A DNA stretch of 64,000 nucleotides. Origin: Polyangiaceae bacterium. GTDB lineage: Bacteria > Myxococcota_A > Polyangia > Polyangiales > Polyangiaceae. The notes under the pieces are model-generated. The model searched no databases. It was not told the origin of the DNA and saw only the letters and a program-made list of their open reading frames with translations. Positions within the stretch are counted from its first letter, which is position 1; the number at the start of each line of letters is the position of its first letter. Where the stretch lies: contig JADLFU010000011.1 in the NCBI GenBank assembly GCA_020849655.1, positions 89,474-153,473 of the forward strand, given 5' to 3'. Below, in pieces: positions 42,020 through 50,072 of the stretch. The position numbers and the translations under genes are program-made.

Positions 42020-42642
42020 GTTCGTCTCCCTCTCGTCGCGACGCGCCTCATCATCCCGACCATCGTCCGCGCGATCTCGCCGACCTCGCGCTCGGGCAGC
42101 GGCATCCGCGCCGCGATCCAGCGGTCGCCGGCCTCGATGAGGCTCATCGCGACCTCGACCATCAGCGCCTCCGGGACGTCGTCTCGCACGGCGCCGATCT
42201 CGCGGCCGTGGCGGACGAGCGCGGTCGTCCACTCGTGCGTGCGGCGGCCGAGCTCCAGCAGCGCCGGGTGCCCCTCGAGGCGCGTGCGGGCGCGCGTGAT
42301 CGCGAGGCAGAGCGCGCCGTTCATCGGATCGCCGAGCATGAACGCCAGGCTGCGCGCGTACGTCTGCTCGCACGCGCGCCAGAACGCGGCGGGGGTCGAC
42401 GCGCGCGCGGGCACCCCGACGAACGCGAGCCACTCGGTGATCGCGGCGTCGAGCGCGGTCGCGTAGAGGTCGTCCTTGTCGGCGAAGTAGTAGTACATCG
42501 CGCCCTTGCTGATCCCGGCGCGCTCGATCACGCGGTTGAACGACGCCTCGGCGAAGCCGCGCTCACCGAACTCGACGGCCGCCGCCGCGAGGATCGCGCG
42601 CCGCTTCTGGGCGTCGAGCTTCTGGAAGCGGGGCAGGGGCAT
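42016..42642 (-). CDS. TetR/AcrR family transcriptional regulator
   Basis: 208 residues. The N-terminal HTH is clear: RRAILAAAAVEFGERGFAEASFNRVIERAGISKGAMYYYFADKDDLY. The C-terminal ligand-binding domain is of the AcrR type and has a Trp- and Phe-rich stretch (ITEWLAFVGV, AAFWRACEQTY). It is the first gene of a two-gene operon with the P450 gene. A palindromic operator begins 9 bases upstream of its start, so it most likely represses itself and the P450 until a ligand, perhaps the P450 substrate, binds. Confidence 0.93.
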   Translation of the reverse strand: MPLPRFQKLDAQKRRAILAAAAVEFGERGFAEASFNRVIERAGISKGAMYYYFADKDDLYATALDAAITEWLAFVGVPARASTPAAFWRACEQTYARSLAFMLGDPMNGALCLAITRARTRLEGHPALLELGRRTHEWTTALVRHGREIGAVRDDVPEALMVEVAMSLIEAGDRWIAARMPLPEREVGEIARTMVGMMRRVATRGRRT

Positions 42643-42650
42643 GCTCGGTG

Positions 42651-42677
42651 AGACCGTCCGGTTCGACCAGGTGGTCT
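42651..42677. promoter_or_regulatory. probable TetR operator (27-bp imperfect palindrome)
   Basis: On the plus strand AGACC at the left end pairs with GGTCT at the right end over 27 bases. The right half is itself a perfect short palindrome, GACCA-GG-TGGTC (42665-42676). The site lies 9-35 bases upstream of the TetR start, where a repressor would block the promoter of the TetR-P450 operon. Overlapping palindromes of this size are usual for two TetR dimers. Confidence 0.6.
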
Positions 42678-42720
42678 AAATGAGCCCGCGAGGCGCCGCC
42701 GTCAAGGGGGGCGCGGGCGA

Positions 42721-43347
42721 TCAGGCGAACAGCCGGCGCAGCCGCGCGACCTCGTCGTCCGGCAGCGGCGCCGCTCCGCCCGCGACGTGGGCGAGCCACG
42801 TGATGCGCGCGGTGTGCTCGAGCACCTCGAGCCGCGTGAGCGCCTCGTCGACGTCGGCGCCGAGGCAGACGGGGCCGTGGCGCTCGAGCAGGAACCCCCG
42901 CGCGCCCGAGGCGACGACGGGGACGACCGCGAGCGCGACGTCGGCGGTCGTGGGGCTCGCATACGGCAGGGTGGGGACGGCGCCGAGCGCGGCGACGGCC
43001 TCCGGCAACGTCGGGCGTTCGAGCGACAGCCCCGCGAGCGTCAGCGCGGTCGCGTGCGGTGAGTGCGCGTGGACGATGGCGCCGACGTCCGGGCGGGCCG
43101 CGTAGATGGCGAGGTGCATCTTGAGCTCCGAGGACGCCCGCGCCCCGGGATCGACCGGCGAGCCGTCCGCCCGCAGCCGCACGATCCCGCTGGCCGGGAG
43201 GCGCCCCTTGTGGGTCGCGGTCGGCGTGCACAGGAAGCCCGCGCCGAGGCGCGCCGACGCGTTGCCGTCGCCGGGCGCGTTGTGCCCGCGCTCGTACAGG
43301 TGGCGCATCGTCGACGCGAGCGCCTCGCGGAGCCGCCCCTCATCCAT
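42721..43347 (-). CDS. class II aldolase/adducin family protein
   Basis: 208 residues from ATG 43347, which overlaps the stop of the methyltransferase gene by 8 bases. GDGNASARLG is the phosphate-binding loop. AIVHAHSPHATAL supplies the zinc ligands (His-x-His) and FLLERHGPVCLG the third His with the following Gly. SSELKMHLAIY carries the catalytic Glu. It probably cleaves a sugar phosphate, as L-fuculose-1-phosphate aldolase does, or acts as methylthioribulose-1-phosphate dehydratase (MtnB); the two are hard to separate by eye. It is the third gene of the minus-strand operon 44433 to 42721. Confidence 0.85.
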   Translation of the reverse strand: MDEGRLREALASTMRHLYERGHNAPGDGNASARLGAGFLCTPTATHKGRLPASGIVRLRADGSPVDPGARASSELKMHLAIYAARPDVGAIVHAHSPHATALTLAGLSLERPTLPEAVAALGAVPTLPYASPTTADVALAVVPVVASGARGFLLERHGPVCLGADVDEALTRLEVLEHTARITWLAHVAGGAAPLPDDEVARLRRLFA

Positions 43348-44170
43348 GAGGCACCAGCGTCGCGTGGGGGAAGGACGACACGTCGAGCGCCTCGACGCGG
43401 TAGCCGGTCGACATCGCCAGCTCGTGCAGCTCGAGCGCGGTGAACCAGTAGACGAAGCCACCTCCCTGCTCGTATCCGACGCCCTCGGGCACGCGGCGAC
43501 CGCCGATCGCCGTGAGGCAGCGGCGCACCGCGCGCCGCAGCGCGACCGATCTCCCGCGGGCCTCGTCCTTGCGGAGGAAGAAGCTGAGGAGCACCGGGGC
43601 GCCCGGCGCGAGCAGAGAGAGGGCGGTCAGCGTCTCCATGTGCTCCTCGCGTCGTGTGAGGTGTGTGATGCTGCCCCAGCCGAGGACGACGGCGTCGAAG
43701 CGCTCGTCGCGCAGCGTCGCGAGCGGGCCCGCGCCGCGCGCGGCGGCCGGCAGATCCGCGTAGGCGCCCGCGAGCACGCGCGCGTCTCGCCCCCTCGCGA
43801 CCTCCTCGGCCCCGCGCCGCAGGTAGTCGCTCGGCTCGAACGCCGTGACCGAGAGGCCGCGGTCGAGCAGCGCGCGCAGCTCCCGGCCCCCGCCCGCCGC
43901 GGCGAGCAAGACGCGCCCCTCGCGCGGGAACGGCGGCGCGGAGAGCGCCCGCTCCTCCCACGCGAACAGCCCCTCCTCGAAGCGGGCGCCCCCCGGCAGG
44001 TAGACCGCCTGCCGCGCGTACGCCCGCGCCGTCACGCGGTCGCGCAGCGCCTCGTCGACGAACGCGCGCAGCACCTCGTCGCGCACGATCTCGGTCGCGC
44101 GGTACGCGTACCAGACGCCCCGGTCGACGGCCTCGACGGCGCCGATCCACCGCGGGATGCGCCCGCTCAT
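43340..44170 (-). CDS. class I SAM-dependent methyltransferase
   Basis: 276 residues. The SAM-binding loop is VLLAAAGGGRELRALLDRG, the second acidic site TAFEPSDYLRRGAEE, and motif IV-like FDAVVLGWGSITHL. An N-terminal helical part (about 1-85) precedes the Rossmann fold. The substrate cannot be inferred from sequence. It is coupled to the PqqD-like gene upstream by an ATGA overlap and to the aldolase gene downstream by 8 bases, so all three are made together. Confidence 0.82.
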   Translation of the reverse strand: MSGRIPRWIGAVEAVDRGVWYAYRATEIVRDEVLRAFVDEALRDRVTARAYARQAVYLPGGARFEEGLFAWEERALSAPPFPREGRVLLAAAGGGRELRALLDRGLSVTAFEPSDYLRRGAEEVARGRDARVLAGAYADLPAAARGAGPLATLRDERFDAVVLGWGSITHLTRREEHMETLTALSLLAPGAPVLLSFFLRKDEARGRSVALRRAVRRCLTAIGGRRVPEGVGYEQGGGFVYWFTALELHELAMSTGYRVEALDVSSFPHATLVPHG

Positions 44171-44433
44171 CGCGCGGCCTCCACCACGAGCCCGCGCGCC
44201 AGGAGCTCGGCGGTGAACGCGTCGAGGTCCGCCGCGAGCGTCTCCCGGTCGACGTCGAGCTCGGCGAGCAAGGCGTCGATCGAGGCGTCGCGGTCGGCGC
44301 CCGATAGCAACAATTCCCACATGCGCACGCCCGCGCCGGACACGCTGAGGTAGTCGCCCGAGGCGCGATCGAGGATCAAGAGCGTGTCGCCGTCCCGTCG
44401 GGAGAGGGTGGTCCGTGCGGCGGCGAGGGGCAT
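44167..44433 (-). CDS. PqqD-like peptide-binding (RRE) protein
   Basis: 88 residues from ATG 44433. The sequence runs beta-hairpin (DTLLILDRASGDYLSVSGAGVRMWELL) then helices with the AELDVDRETLAADLDAFTAELLARGLV ending. This is the PqqD pattern, in which the YLSV...A..MWELL segment is the core. PqqD-like domains bind leader peptides of ribosomally made, modified peptides and hand them to enzymes. No radical SAM gene or precursor peptide was found beside it. The next gene, 60 bases away on the other strand, is a nucleotidyltransferase of the type often seen with PqqD. Confidence 0.83.
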   Translation of the reverse strand: MPLAAARTTLSRRDGDTLLILDRASGDYLSVSGAGVRMWELLLSGADRDASIDALLAELDVDRETLAADLDAFTAELLARGLVVEAAR

Positions 44434-44493
44434 CGGGGGGCGCTCGTAGCACGCGCGCGTGGCCGTGCGGCGTGCCCGTGCTCTGATGCGCCG

Positions 44494-45504
44494 GTGGACC
44501 GCCGTGTTCGCTCGCTCCGCGCGCTCGAGGCGCTCCTCCTCCGCGACGACGAGGCGGCGCTCGAGGCGGCGCGGCGAGTGGACGACTGGCCGCTCCTCCT
44601 CGTTCGGGCGCGGCACCACGCGGTCGCGGGGCACCTGTGGGCGCGGACGCGGGCCCTCGGGCTCTCGCTGCCGAGCGACGTGGAGGCGACGCTCGCGCGA
44701 CGGGACGCGGAGGACGAGCTGTGGTTCTTGCACCTCTCGGCCTCGCTCGCCGAGCTGTCGGCGGCCCTCACGCGCGCAGGCGTGCCCCACGTCGCGCTGA
44801 AGGGCCCCGCGCTCGCGGTGCGCGTCGCGTCGCCTCCCCACCTGCGCCGCTCGACCGATCTCGATCTCCTCGTCGCGCCGGAGGATCTCGCGCCGGCGAT
44901 CCGGGCCGTCGAGCGGCTCGGCTACGCGCGGCTCCGCGGATCGCACCTGCGAGAGCACACGGCGACGCACCTCGCGCACGAGACGGCGCCGGGCCTGGAT
45001 CTGCACCACGCCGCGCACGTCGGGCTCGGGAGGATCGTCCCGGCGTCGGCGCTGCTCGACGGGGCGCGGACGGTCTCGGTCGGGGGCGTCGAGGTCGGTG
45101 TGCCCCCGGCCGCCGAGGAGCTCGCGTACCTCGCGCTGCACGCCGCGGGGCACAGGTTCGAGCGCCTCGCCTGGCTGCTGGACATCTCGCAGCTGCTGGT
45201 CGGCGGGGAGGTGACGCGGGAGGCGGCGCACGAGGCCGCGCTCCGCCTCGGCGCCGCGCGGGCGCTGTCGATGACGCACGCGGAGCTCGACCGCGCGCGC
45301 GGCGCCGGGGGCAGGCACCCCTGGGCCCGCCTCGTCACGCTCGACGAGGAGCGCGCGTGGTCGTCGCTCGCGCGCGCGGGGCTGAACCTCTTGACCTCCG
45401 TCGCGCTCGCTGACGATCCGGTGGACGGCGCGCGCGCCGCCCGCGGGAAGATCGCCCGCGACCTCGCCCCCCGCCTCCGCGCGCTCGCCGGGCGGGAGCG
45501 CTGA
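44494..45504 (+). CDS. nucleotidyltransferase family protein (NTP_transf_5 type)
   Basis: 336 residues from GTG 44494. The core is VPHVALKGPALAVRVA (KGxAL) followed by HLRRSTDLDLLVAPEDL, where Asp-x-Asp is the metal-binding pair of the polymerase-beta-like nucleotidyltransferase fold. The helical part TATHLAHETAPGLDLHHAAHVG and ELAYLALHAAGHRFERLAWLLDISQLL is typical of this uncharacterised family. These proteins occur beside PqqD-like proteins in peptide-modifying and polysaccharide loci, and a PqqD gene is divergent here. The nucleotide and the acceptor are unknown. Confidence 0.82.
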   Translation: MDRRVRSLRALEALLLRDDEAALEAARRVDDWPLLLVRARHHAVAGHLWARTRALGLSLPSDVEATLARRDAEDELWFLHLSASLAELSAALTRAGVPHVALKGPALAVRVASPPHLRRSTDLDLLVAPEDLAPAIRAVERLGYARLRGSHLREHTATHLAHETAPGLDLHHAAHVGLGRIVPASALLDGARTVSVGGVEVGVPPAAEELAYLALHAAGHRFERLAWLLDISQLLVGGEVTREAAHEAALRLGAARALSMTHAELDRARGAGGRHPWARLVTLDEERAWSSLARAGLNLLTSVALADDPVDGARAARGKIARDLAPRLRALAGRER

Positions 45505-45568
45505 CGGCGCGGTTGGGTTTGTCGCTGCGGCCCCTGGCTCCCCTGCTATACGGGCTGTTCGGCGACCG

Positions 45569-47611
45569 ATGAGGTCTGTCCCTCCGCCCAGAGAGAGTGC
45601 CTCGTCCCCGGCCGCCTCGGGGCGCTCTATCCCGCCCGCGTCGCGCCGGTCGCTCGACGCCGTCCGCGTCAACGTCGCGGCCCTGGCGGAGCGCGCGGTC
45701 GCCGCCGCGGCCCGGCGCTCGCGCCGCTACGGCCTGACGAGCGCCGTGTTTCGCGACATCGTCGAGCGGGTCGACGCGCGCCCCGAGACCTACGAGCGCG
45801 TGCTTACGACCGTCGAGCGGCGAGAGGTGCTCGTCGAGCACGAGCCCGGCGTCGGGGCGCGCGCGGCGGACGCGAAGGCCCCGCTCGATCCGTCGCGCGT
45901 CGATCCGTGGACGGTCGACCGCGCGTCCCTCCGCGAGCGCTCGCGCCGGGTCGTCCTGTGCGACGTCTGCGAGGGGTCGGGGGCGCAGACCTGCCGCAAG
46001 TGCGCGGGCGAGGGCGCGCTGCCTTGCCCGTACTGCCGAGGCGCGCGCCAGGTGAACGGCAAGGCGTGCGAGGGCTGCACGGGCGTCGGCTCGGTGGTCT
46101 GCGGCAGCTGCGCGAGCGGCACCATCAAGTGCCCGACGTGCGCCGGCGCGGGGACGCGCTACTCGTGGCTGCGGCTCGACGTCCGCATCTCGCACGTCGT
46201 CACGGTCGAGGGAGACTCCGCGGCGATCCTCGCGCACGAGGGCGTCCGCAGCCCGTCCGACTTCGACGTCGATCCCGCGCGCTGGAAGAACGAGCTGTTC
46301 TTCGACTCGGGCGCGCTCCCCTCCGTCGATGGCGTCCCCGAGGAGCTCGTCCCCGCGGTGGACGCGGCGCACGAGCGTGTGATGAGTGTTAGGGTGCAGT
46401 CGTTCGCGAGCTCGGTGCACCTCATCGCGGTGAAGACGGCGCTCGGGCGCAGCGAGCTGCACGTCGCGGGCGCGCCGCCGGCGGTCCTCGCGTCGAGCAA
46501 GGTCGCCGCGCTGCGCCTGTACCGGACGCTCGTCGTCGCCGTCGGGTGCGCCGGCGCGTGGCTCGCGGTGATGGCCAAGGTGGGTCACGAGCGCGCGCAC
46601 CCGTGGTTCGTCGCGCACGGCGTCGGCTGGCCGCTGCTCGCGTCGACGTCGTTCGCCGCCGCGGCCGGGGTGTACGCGGCCTCCATCCTGCTCTTGTCCA
46701 CGCGCGCGTGGCGCACGAGGCGCCTCGCGCCCGCGTTCGCGGTGGTGGTCGTGTTCTCGACGGTCTCCGCGCTCCTGCCGCGCCTCGCGCGACCCACGCT
46801 CGCGCGCGCCGGCGCCGCGCTCCGGGCGGGACGAGTCGCGGACGCCCGGGCGGAGGCGGAGGCCGTCGCCGCGACCGGACGAGATCTGCCCGCAGCACGC
46901 GCGCTCCTCGACGACGTGCAGCGGACCACGCTCGATCGTGCCTCCTTGCCAGCGGCGCTCGCGGGCCTCGCGGACGCCAGGTTTCACGACGCCGCGGCGC
47001 GTGCGCGCGCGGTCGACGCGGCCCGGGCGCGCGTGGAGGCACAGGAGGCGCGCCTCTCGGCGGCAGGCGACACCGCGGGCCTCTTCGCGCTCGGCGATCT
47101 CGCGCGGCCGATCGATCCCGAGCTCGCGCGGCGTGTCTTCTCCGTCGGCGCAGAGCAGGCGGTGGCGCGCTGCGCCGCGGAGGGGATCGTCCCTTGTGAG
47201 TTTCGTGGCGCGGAGCTCGACGACGCCCGCCGCACGGCGCTCGAGCGGCGCCTGGAGCTCTCGTACGGGCGCCGCGACGTCGACCTGGGCGACTGGGACG
47301 CGCTCCTGAGGAGGCTCGATCGCTGGTCGAAGCAGCCCGCGATGGCGGGCGAGGCGCCGGCGCTGTCCGCGCTCGCCCGCGCCGAGCTCGCGCGCCGGCT
47401 CGAGATCGTGGCCTCCGCCGAGGGCGCGACGTCCGACCCGCACGCGGCGCTCGATCTCGCCGACAAGCGCCTCGCGCTCGCGCGCACGATCGTACGCCTG
47501 GGCGGCGCGGAGCCGCCGCCCGGCGTGGCCGCGCTCGTGCGGCGGCAGCAGGCGGCGTCGGCGGCCGTCGAGGCCGTCGAGCGCGCGGAGACGCTCCGCA
47601 GGCGTCGCTGA
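45569..47611 (+). CDS. membrane protein with six DnaJ-type CxxCxGxG zinc repeats
   Basis: 680 residues. After a Ser/Pro-rich start and a short helical part, six Cys motifs occur within about 60 residues (about 130-195): CDVCEGSG, CRKCAGEG, CPYCRGAR, CEGCTGVG, CGSCASGT and CPTCAGAG. That is the DnaJ cysteine-rich fold, but there is no J domain. A beta-rich domain follows (about 200-310). Two or three membrane helices lie at about 315-420 (LRLYRTLVVAVGCAGAWLAV and similar). The C-terminal 260 residues are Ala/Leu/Arg-rich helical repeats, possibly TPR-like. It may bind protein clients at the membrane, but no function is known. Confidence 0.8.
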   Translation: MRSVPPPRESASSPAASGRSIPPASRRSLDAVRVNVAALAERAVAAAARRSRRYGLTSAVFRDIVERVDARPETYERVLTTVERREVLVEHEPGVGARAADAKAPLDPSRVDPWTVDRASLRERSRRVVLCDVCEGSGAQTCRKCAGEGALPCPYCRGARQVNGKACEGCTGVGSVVCGSCASGTIKCPTCAGAGTRYSWLRLDVRISHVVTVEGDSAAILAHEGVRSPSDFDVDPARWKNELFFDSGALPSVDGVPEELVPAVDAAHERVMSVRVQSFASSVHLIAVKTALGRSELHVAGAPPAVLASSKVAALRLYRTLVVAVGCAGAWLAVMAKVGHERAHPWFVAHGVGWPLLASTSFAAAAGVYAASILLLSTRAWRTRRLAPAFAVVVVFSTVSALLPRLARPTLARAGAALRAGRVADARAEAEAVAATGRDLPAARALLDDVQRTTLDRASLPAALAGLADARFHDAAARARAVDAARARVEAQEARLSAAGDTAGLFALGDLARPIDPELARRVFSVGAEQAVARCAAEGIVPCEFRGAELDDARRTALERRLELSYGRRDVDLGDWDALLRRLDRWSKQPAMAGEAPALSALARAELARRLEIVASAEGATSDPHAALDLADKRLALARTIVRLGGAEPPPGVAALVRRQQAASAAVEAVERAETLRRRR

Positions 47612-47619
47612 GCCTCCGG

Positions 47620-48483
47620 TCAACGCGCGCGGTGCGCCGCCACGGCCTCGCCGAGCAGCCGCGGATCGTCGCTCATCACGCCGTCGACCCCGAGCTCGAG
47701 CATCGCGTCCATCGTCGCGCGATCGTTCACCGTCCACACCTGCACGCGCAGCCCCAGGCGCCGCGCGCGCGCCAGGCGATCGGCGTCGATCGAGTTGACC
47801 GGCGCCTGCAGGAACCCCCCCGGCGCGCGGTAGGTCGCCTCGTCCTCCGTCTCGAGCGCGGTGAACGTGACCATCTCGCCGGCGCTCAGGCTCGTCGCGA
47901 CGTCGGGCGCCTTCTGCCGCATCTCGGCGATCGCGACGTCGGAGAACGACGCGACGACGACGCGCTTCGAGGCGCCGGTCGCGCGGAGCACCGCGATGAC
48001 GTCGTCGACGATCGACGGCGCGCTCTGCTTCAGCTCCACCGAGAAGGGCTTGGTCGGGTGCCGCAGGAGCAGCTCCTCGAGGGTCGCCACCACCACGCCC
48101 GCGCCCCGCCGCGGGAAGCTCGCGCCGTCGGGCGAGAACCTGTAGCCCGCGTCGAGCGCGCGGAGCTCCGTGAAGGTCTTGTCCTTGATCTTCCCGGTGC
48201 CGTTCGTCGTGCGGTCGACCGTGTCGTCGTGCATGCAGACGACGACGCCGTCGGACGTCCTGTGGACGTCGAGCTCGAGCACGTCCGCGCCCAGCGCGAC
48301 GGCGTTGTCCATCGCCTCGGCCGTCTCCTCCGGCGCGAGCGCGCCGCCGCCCCTGTGCGCGATGGCGAGCCCCGTGCCGCACGCGAGGACGTCGGCGCAC
48401 GCGGCGGGCGCCTTGGTGGCAGGGGCGTCGTCAGCGCCGCAGGCGACGAGCAGGAGGGCGAGCGGGATCAGGCGGGGCGTCAC
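47620..48483 (-). CDS. glycerophosphodiester phosphodiesterase lipoprotein
   Basis: 287 residues from GTG 48483. A lipobox LLVACGAD is followed by the GDPD TIM barrel: AIAHRGGGALAPEETAEA (catalytic HRG), VLELDVHRTSDGVVVCMHDDTVDRTTNGTG (Glu-x-Asp and the second catalytic His), and VEL-K later (SVELKQSA). C-terminal VWTVND and GVDGVMSDDP are also typical. It hydrolyses glycerophosphodiesters to glycerol-3-phosphate and an alcohol outside the cytoplasm. That product is the substrate of the GlpA/GlpB dehydrogenase encoded at 55.7-58.6 kb, which gives a possible functional link. The stop lies 8 bases from the convergent zinc-repeat gene. Confidence 0.91.
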   Translation of the reverse strand: MTPRLIPLALLLVACGADDAPATKAPAACADVLACGTGLAIAHRGGGALAPEETAEAMDNAVALGADVLELDVHRTSDGVVVCMHDDTVDRTTNGTGKIKDKTFTELRALDAGYRFSPDGASFPRRGAGVVVATLEELLLRHPTKPFSVELKQSAPSIVDDVIAVLRATGASKRVVVASFSDVAIAEMRQKAPDVATSLSAGEMVTFTALETEDEATYRAPGGFLQAPVNSIDADRLARARRLGLRVQVWTVNDRATMDAMLELGVDGVMSDDPRLLGEAVAAHRAR

Positions 48484-48517
48484 GCGTGGGAGACTACCGG
48501 AGGCGCGGCGGCCGGCG

Positions 48518-50059
48518 TCACCGCAGCGACGCGAGCACGCGCAGCGCGCCCTGGTACTCTCGCGCGAGCGCCTGGCTCATCGCGTCCTCGCGCACCCTCG
48601 CGAAGTCCGCCTCCCCGAGCTTCGTACGGAGCGCGTGGACGCGAGAGAGCGCGGGGCGCGCCTCCCACTCGGCGGGGACGGCGTCGTCGGGCACGGGCGC
48701 TGGGAACCTCCGGTAGATGGCCGCCGCCGCGAGCAGGCCCCACGCCGCGTCCTCGTCGCGCCCCTGCCACGACGCCGCGGCGGCGGTGAGCAGGCGGGGC
48801 GCCATCGCCGCCGGGCGCGCCTGGACGCTGTACGCAGCGAGCGTCGCGTCGTCTCGCCACACGAGCGCGCCCGTCGCCCCGACGGTGGCCTCGACGGCCG
48901 CGAGCGCGAGCGCGGCGAGCGCGGCGACCCGCGCCCGGCGAGGCGCCAGGGAGGCGAGCCGCGCGACTGGCAACGCGAGCGACGCCGTCAGCCACAGCGA
49001 AGGGAAGAAGAACCACCTGTCTGCCAGGAACGCGCTCGCCGGCAGCAGCAAGTGAGACGCCGTCACATAGCTCGCGCCCAGGCCGAGGAGCAGCTCCCCC
49101 TCGGGGCGTCTCCTCGCGAGCGCCGCGATCATCCACGCGAGGATCGCGGCAAACAACACGATCCCCACACCGGCCCGCGCGGTGAGGCCGGGGCCGGGCA
49201 CGATCGCCGCGTACCCGTAGTCATAGACGAGATCGATCGGCGCGAAGACGTGCTGCACATAGTGCGTCGCGGCCTCGGCGGCGCCCAGCAGGCGATCGAA
49301 GGGTCCGCGGCCGATCAGCGTGTTGTGCACCGCCCAGCCCTTCGACACCGACAGCGGGAGCCGCCCGGCGCGGAACCCGACGACGAGCGCGAGCGACGCG
49401 AGCGAGACGGCCGAGACCGTCCACGCGCGCCGCTGCGGGGCGTGCCGCCACGCGAGGGCCGGCGCGAGCACCGCCATCGGCAGCGCCGACTCCTTGCTGA
49501 ACATCGCGAGGACGAGGCACAGCCCCGCGAGGACGGGCATCCTCGCCCCCTCTCGTGGGCTCGACGCGGCGAGCAACGCCAGCGTCGAGAAGAGCGCCGC
49601 CAACAGCTCGCACAGGCTGCTCGCGCTCGGGACGACGTCGACGTGCAGCGCGAGTGATCCCGCCAGCGCGAGCGTGATCAGGCGCGCGCGCGGCCCGAGC
49701 GAGGCCCCGGCGAGGCGCCCCAGGAGCGCGTGGAACGCCGCCAGCAACGCCCCGTACGCGAGCAGGTTGCCGGCGTGAAACACCCAGGCGTGGCCTCCCC
49801 CGAGTCGGTGCGCGGTCCAGAACACCAGCGTCACCACGGGCCGGTAGGTGCCCACCGTCTCGGCGAACGGGCGCCCGAACCAGTCGAGCCGAAACACGTC
49901 GGCCAGCGCGCCAGTGACGCCCGGGTGGTTCACGATCGTCGGGTAGTCGTCGACAGTGAACCCACCTCCGAGCGCGCCAGCGTGCCGCGCCATCGCGAAG
50001 CACAGGACGGCGGCGAGCCAGCCGCGGGGCGGCGGCCGATCGGGCGGGGGCGCCGTCAC
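48518..50059 (-). CDS. multispanning membrane protein, TMTC/GT-C-like
   Basis: 513 residues with about ten hydrophobic helices. The first periplasmic loop reads GGFTVDDYPTIVNHPGV then GTYRPVVTLVFW, which closely resembles the DDxxxIxxNP and RPL blocks of TMTC-type and related GT-C glycosyltransferases (DUF1736 context). The helical C-terminus (about 420-513) may be TPR-like. It could transfer a lipid-linked sugar to secreted proteins or glycans. The start GTG 50059 lies 13 bases after the stop of the large repeat lipoprotein at 50073, so the two may be co-transcribed, and that lipoprotein's Thr/Ser-poor but repeat-rich linker could be a target; this is inference. Confidence 0.75.
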   Translation of the reverse strand: MTAPPPDRPPPRGWLAAVLCFAMARHAGALGGGFTVDDYPTIVNHPGVTGALADVFRLDWFGRPFAETVGTYRPVVTLVFWTAHRLGGGHAWVFHAGNLLAYGALLAAFHALLGRLAGASLGPRARLITLALAGSLALHVDVVPSASSLCELLAALFSTLALLAASSPREGARMPVLAGLCLVLAMFSKESALPMAVLAPALAWRHAPQRRAWTVSAVSLASLALVVGFRAGRLPLSVSKGWAVHNTLIGRGPFDRLLGAAEAATHYVQHVFAPIDLVYDYGYAAIVPGPGLTARAGVGIVLFAAILAWMIAALARRRPEGELLLGLGASYVTASHLLLPASAFLADRWFFFPSLWLTASLALPVARLASLAPRRARVAALAALALAAVEATVGATGALVWRDDATLAAYSVQARPAAMAPRLLTAAAASWQGRDEDAAWGLLAAAAIYRRFPAPVPDDAVPAEWEARPALSRVHALRTKLGEADFARVREDAMSQALAREYQGALRVLASLR

Positions 50060-50072
50060 ACGAGGGAGGCGC

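Noticed and set aside
40622..45504. A secondary-metabolite gene cluster formed by the P450, methyltransferase and PqqD genes
   Set aside because: The P450 operon and the PqqD operon are separate units, and no core synthase or precursor peptide was found.
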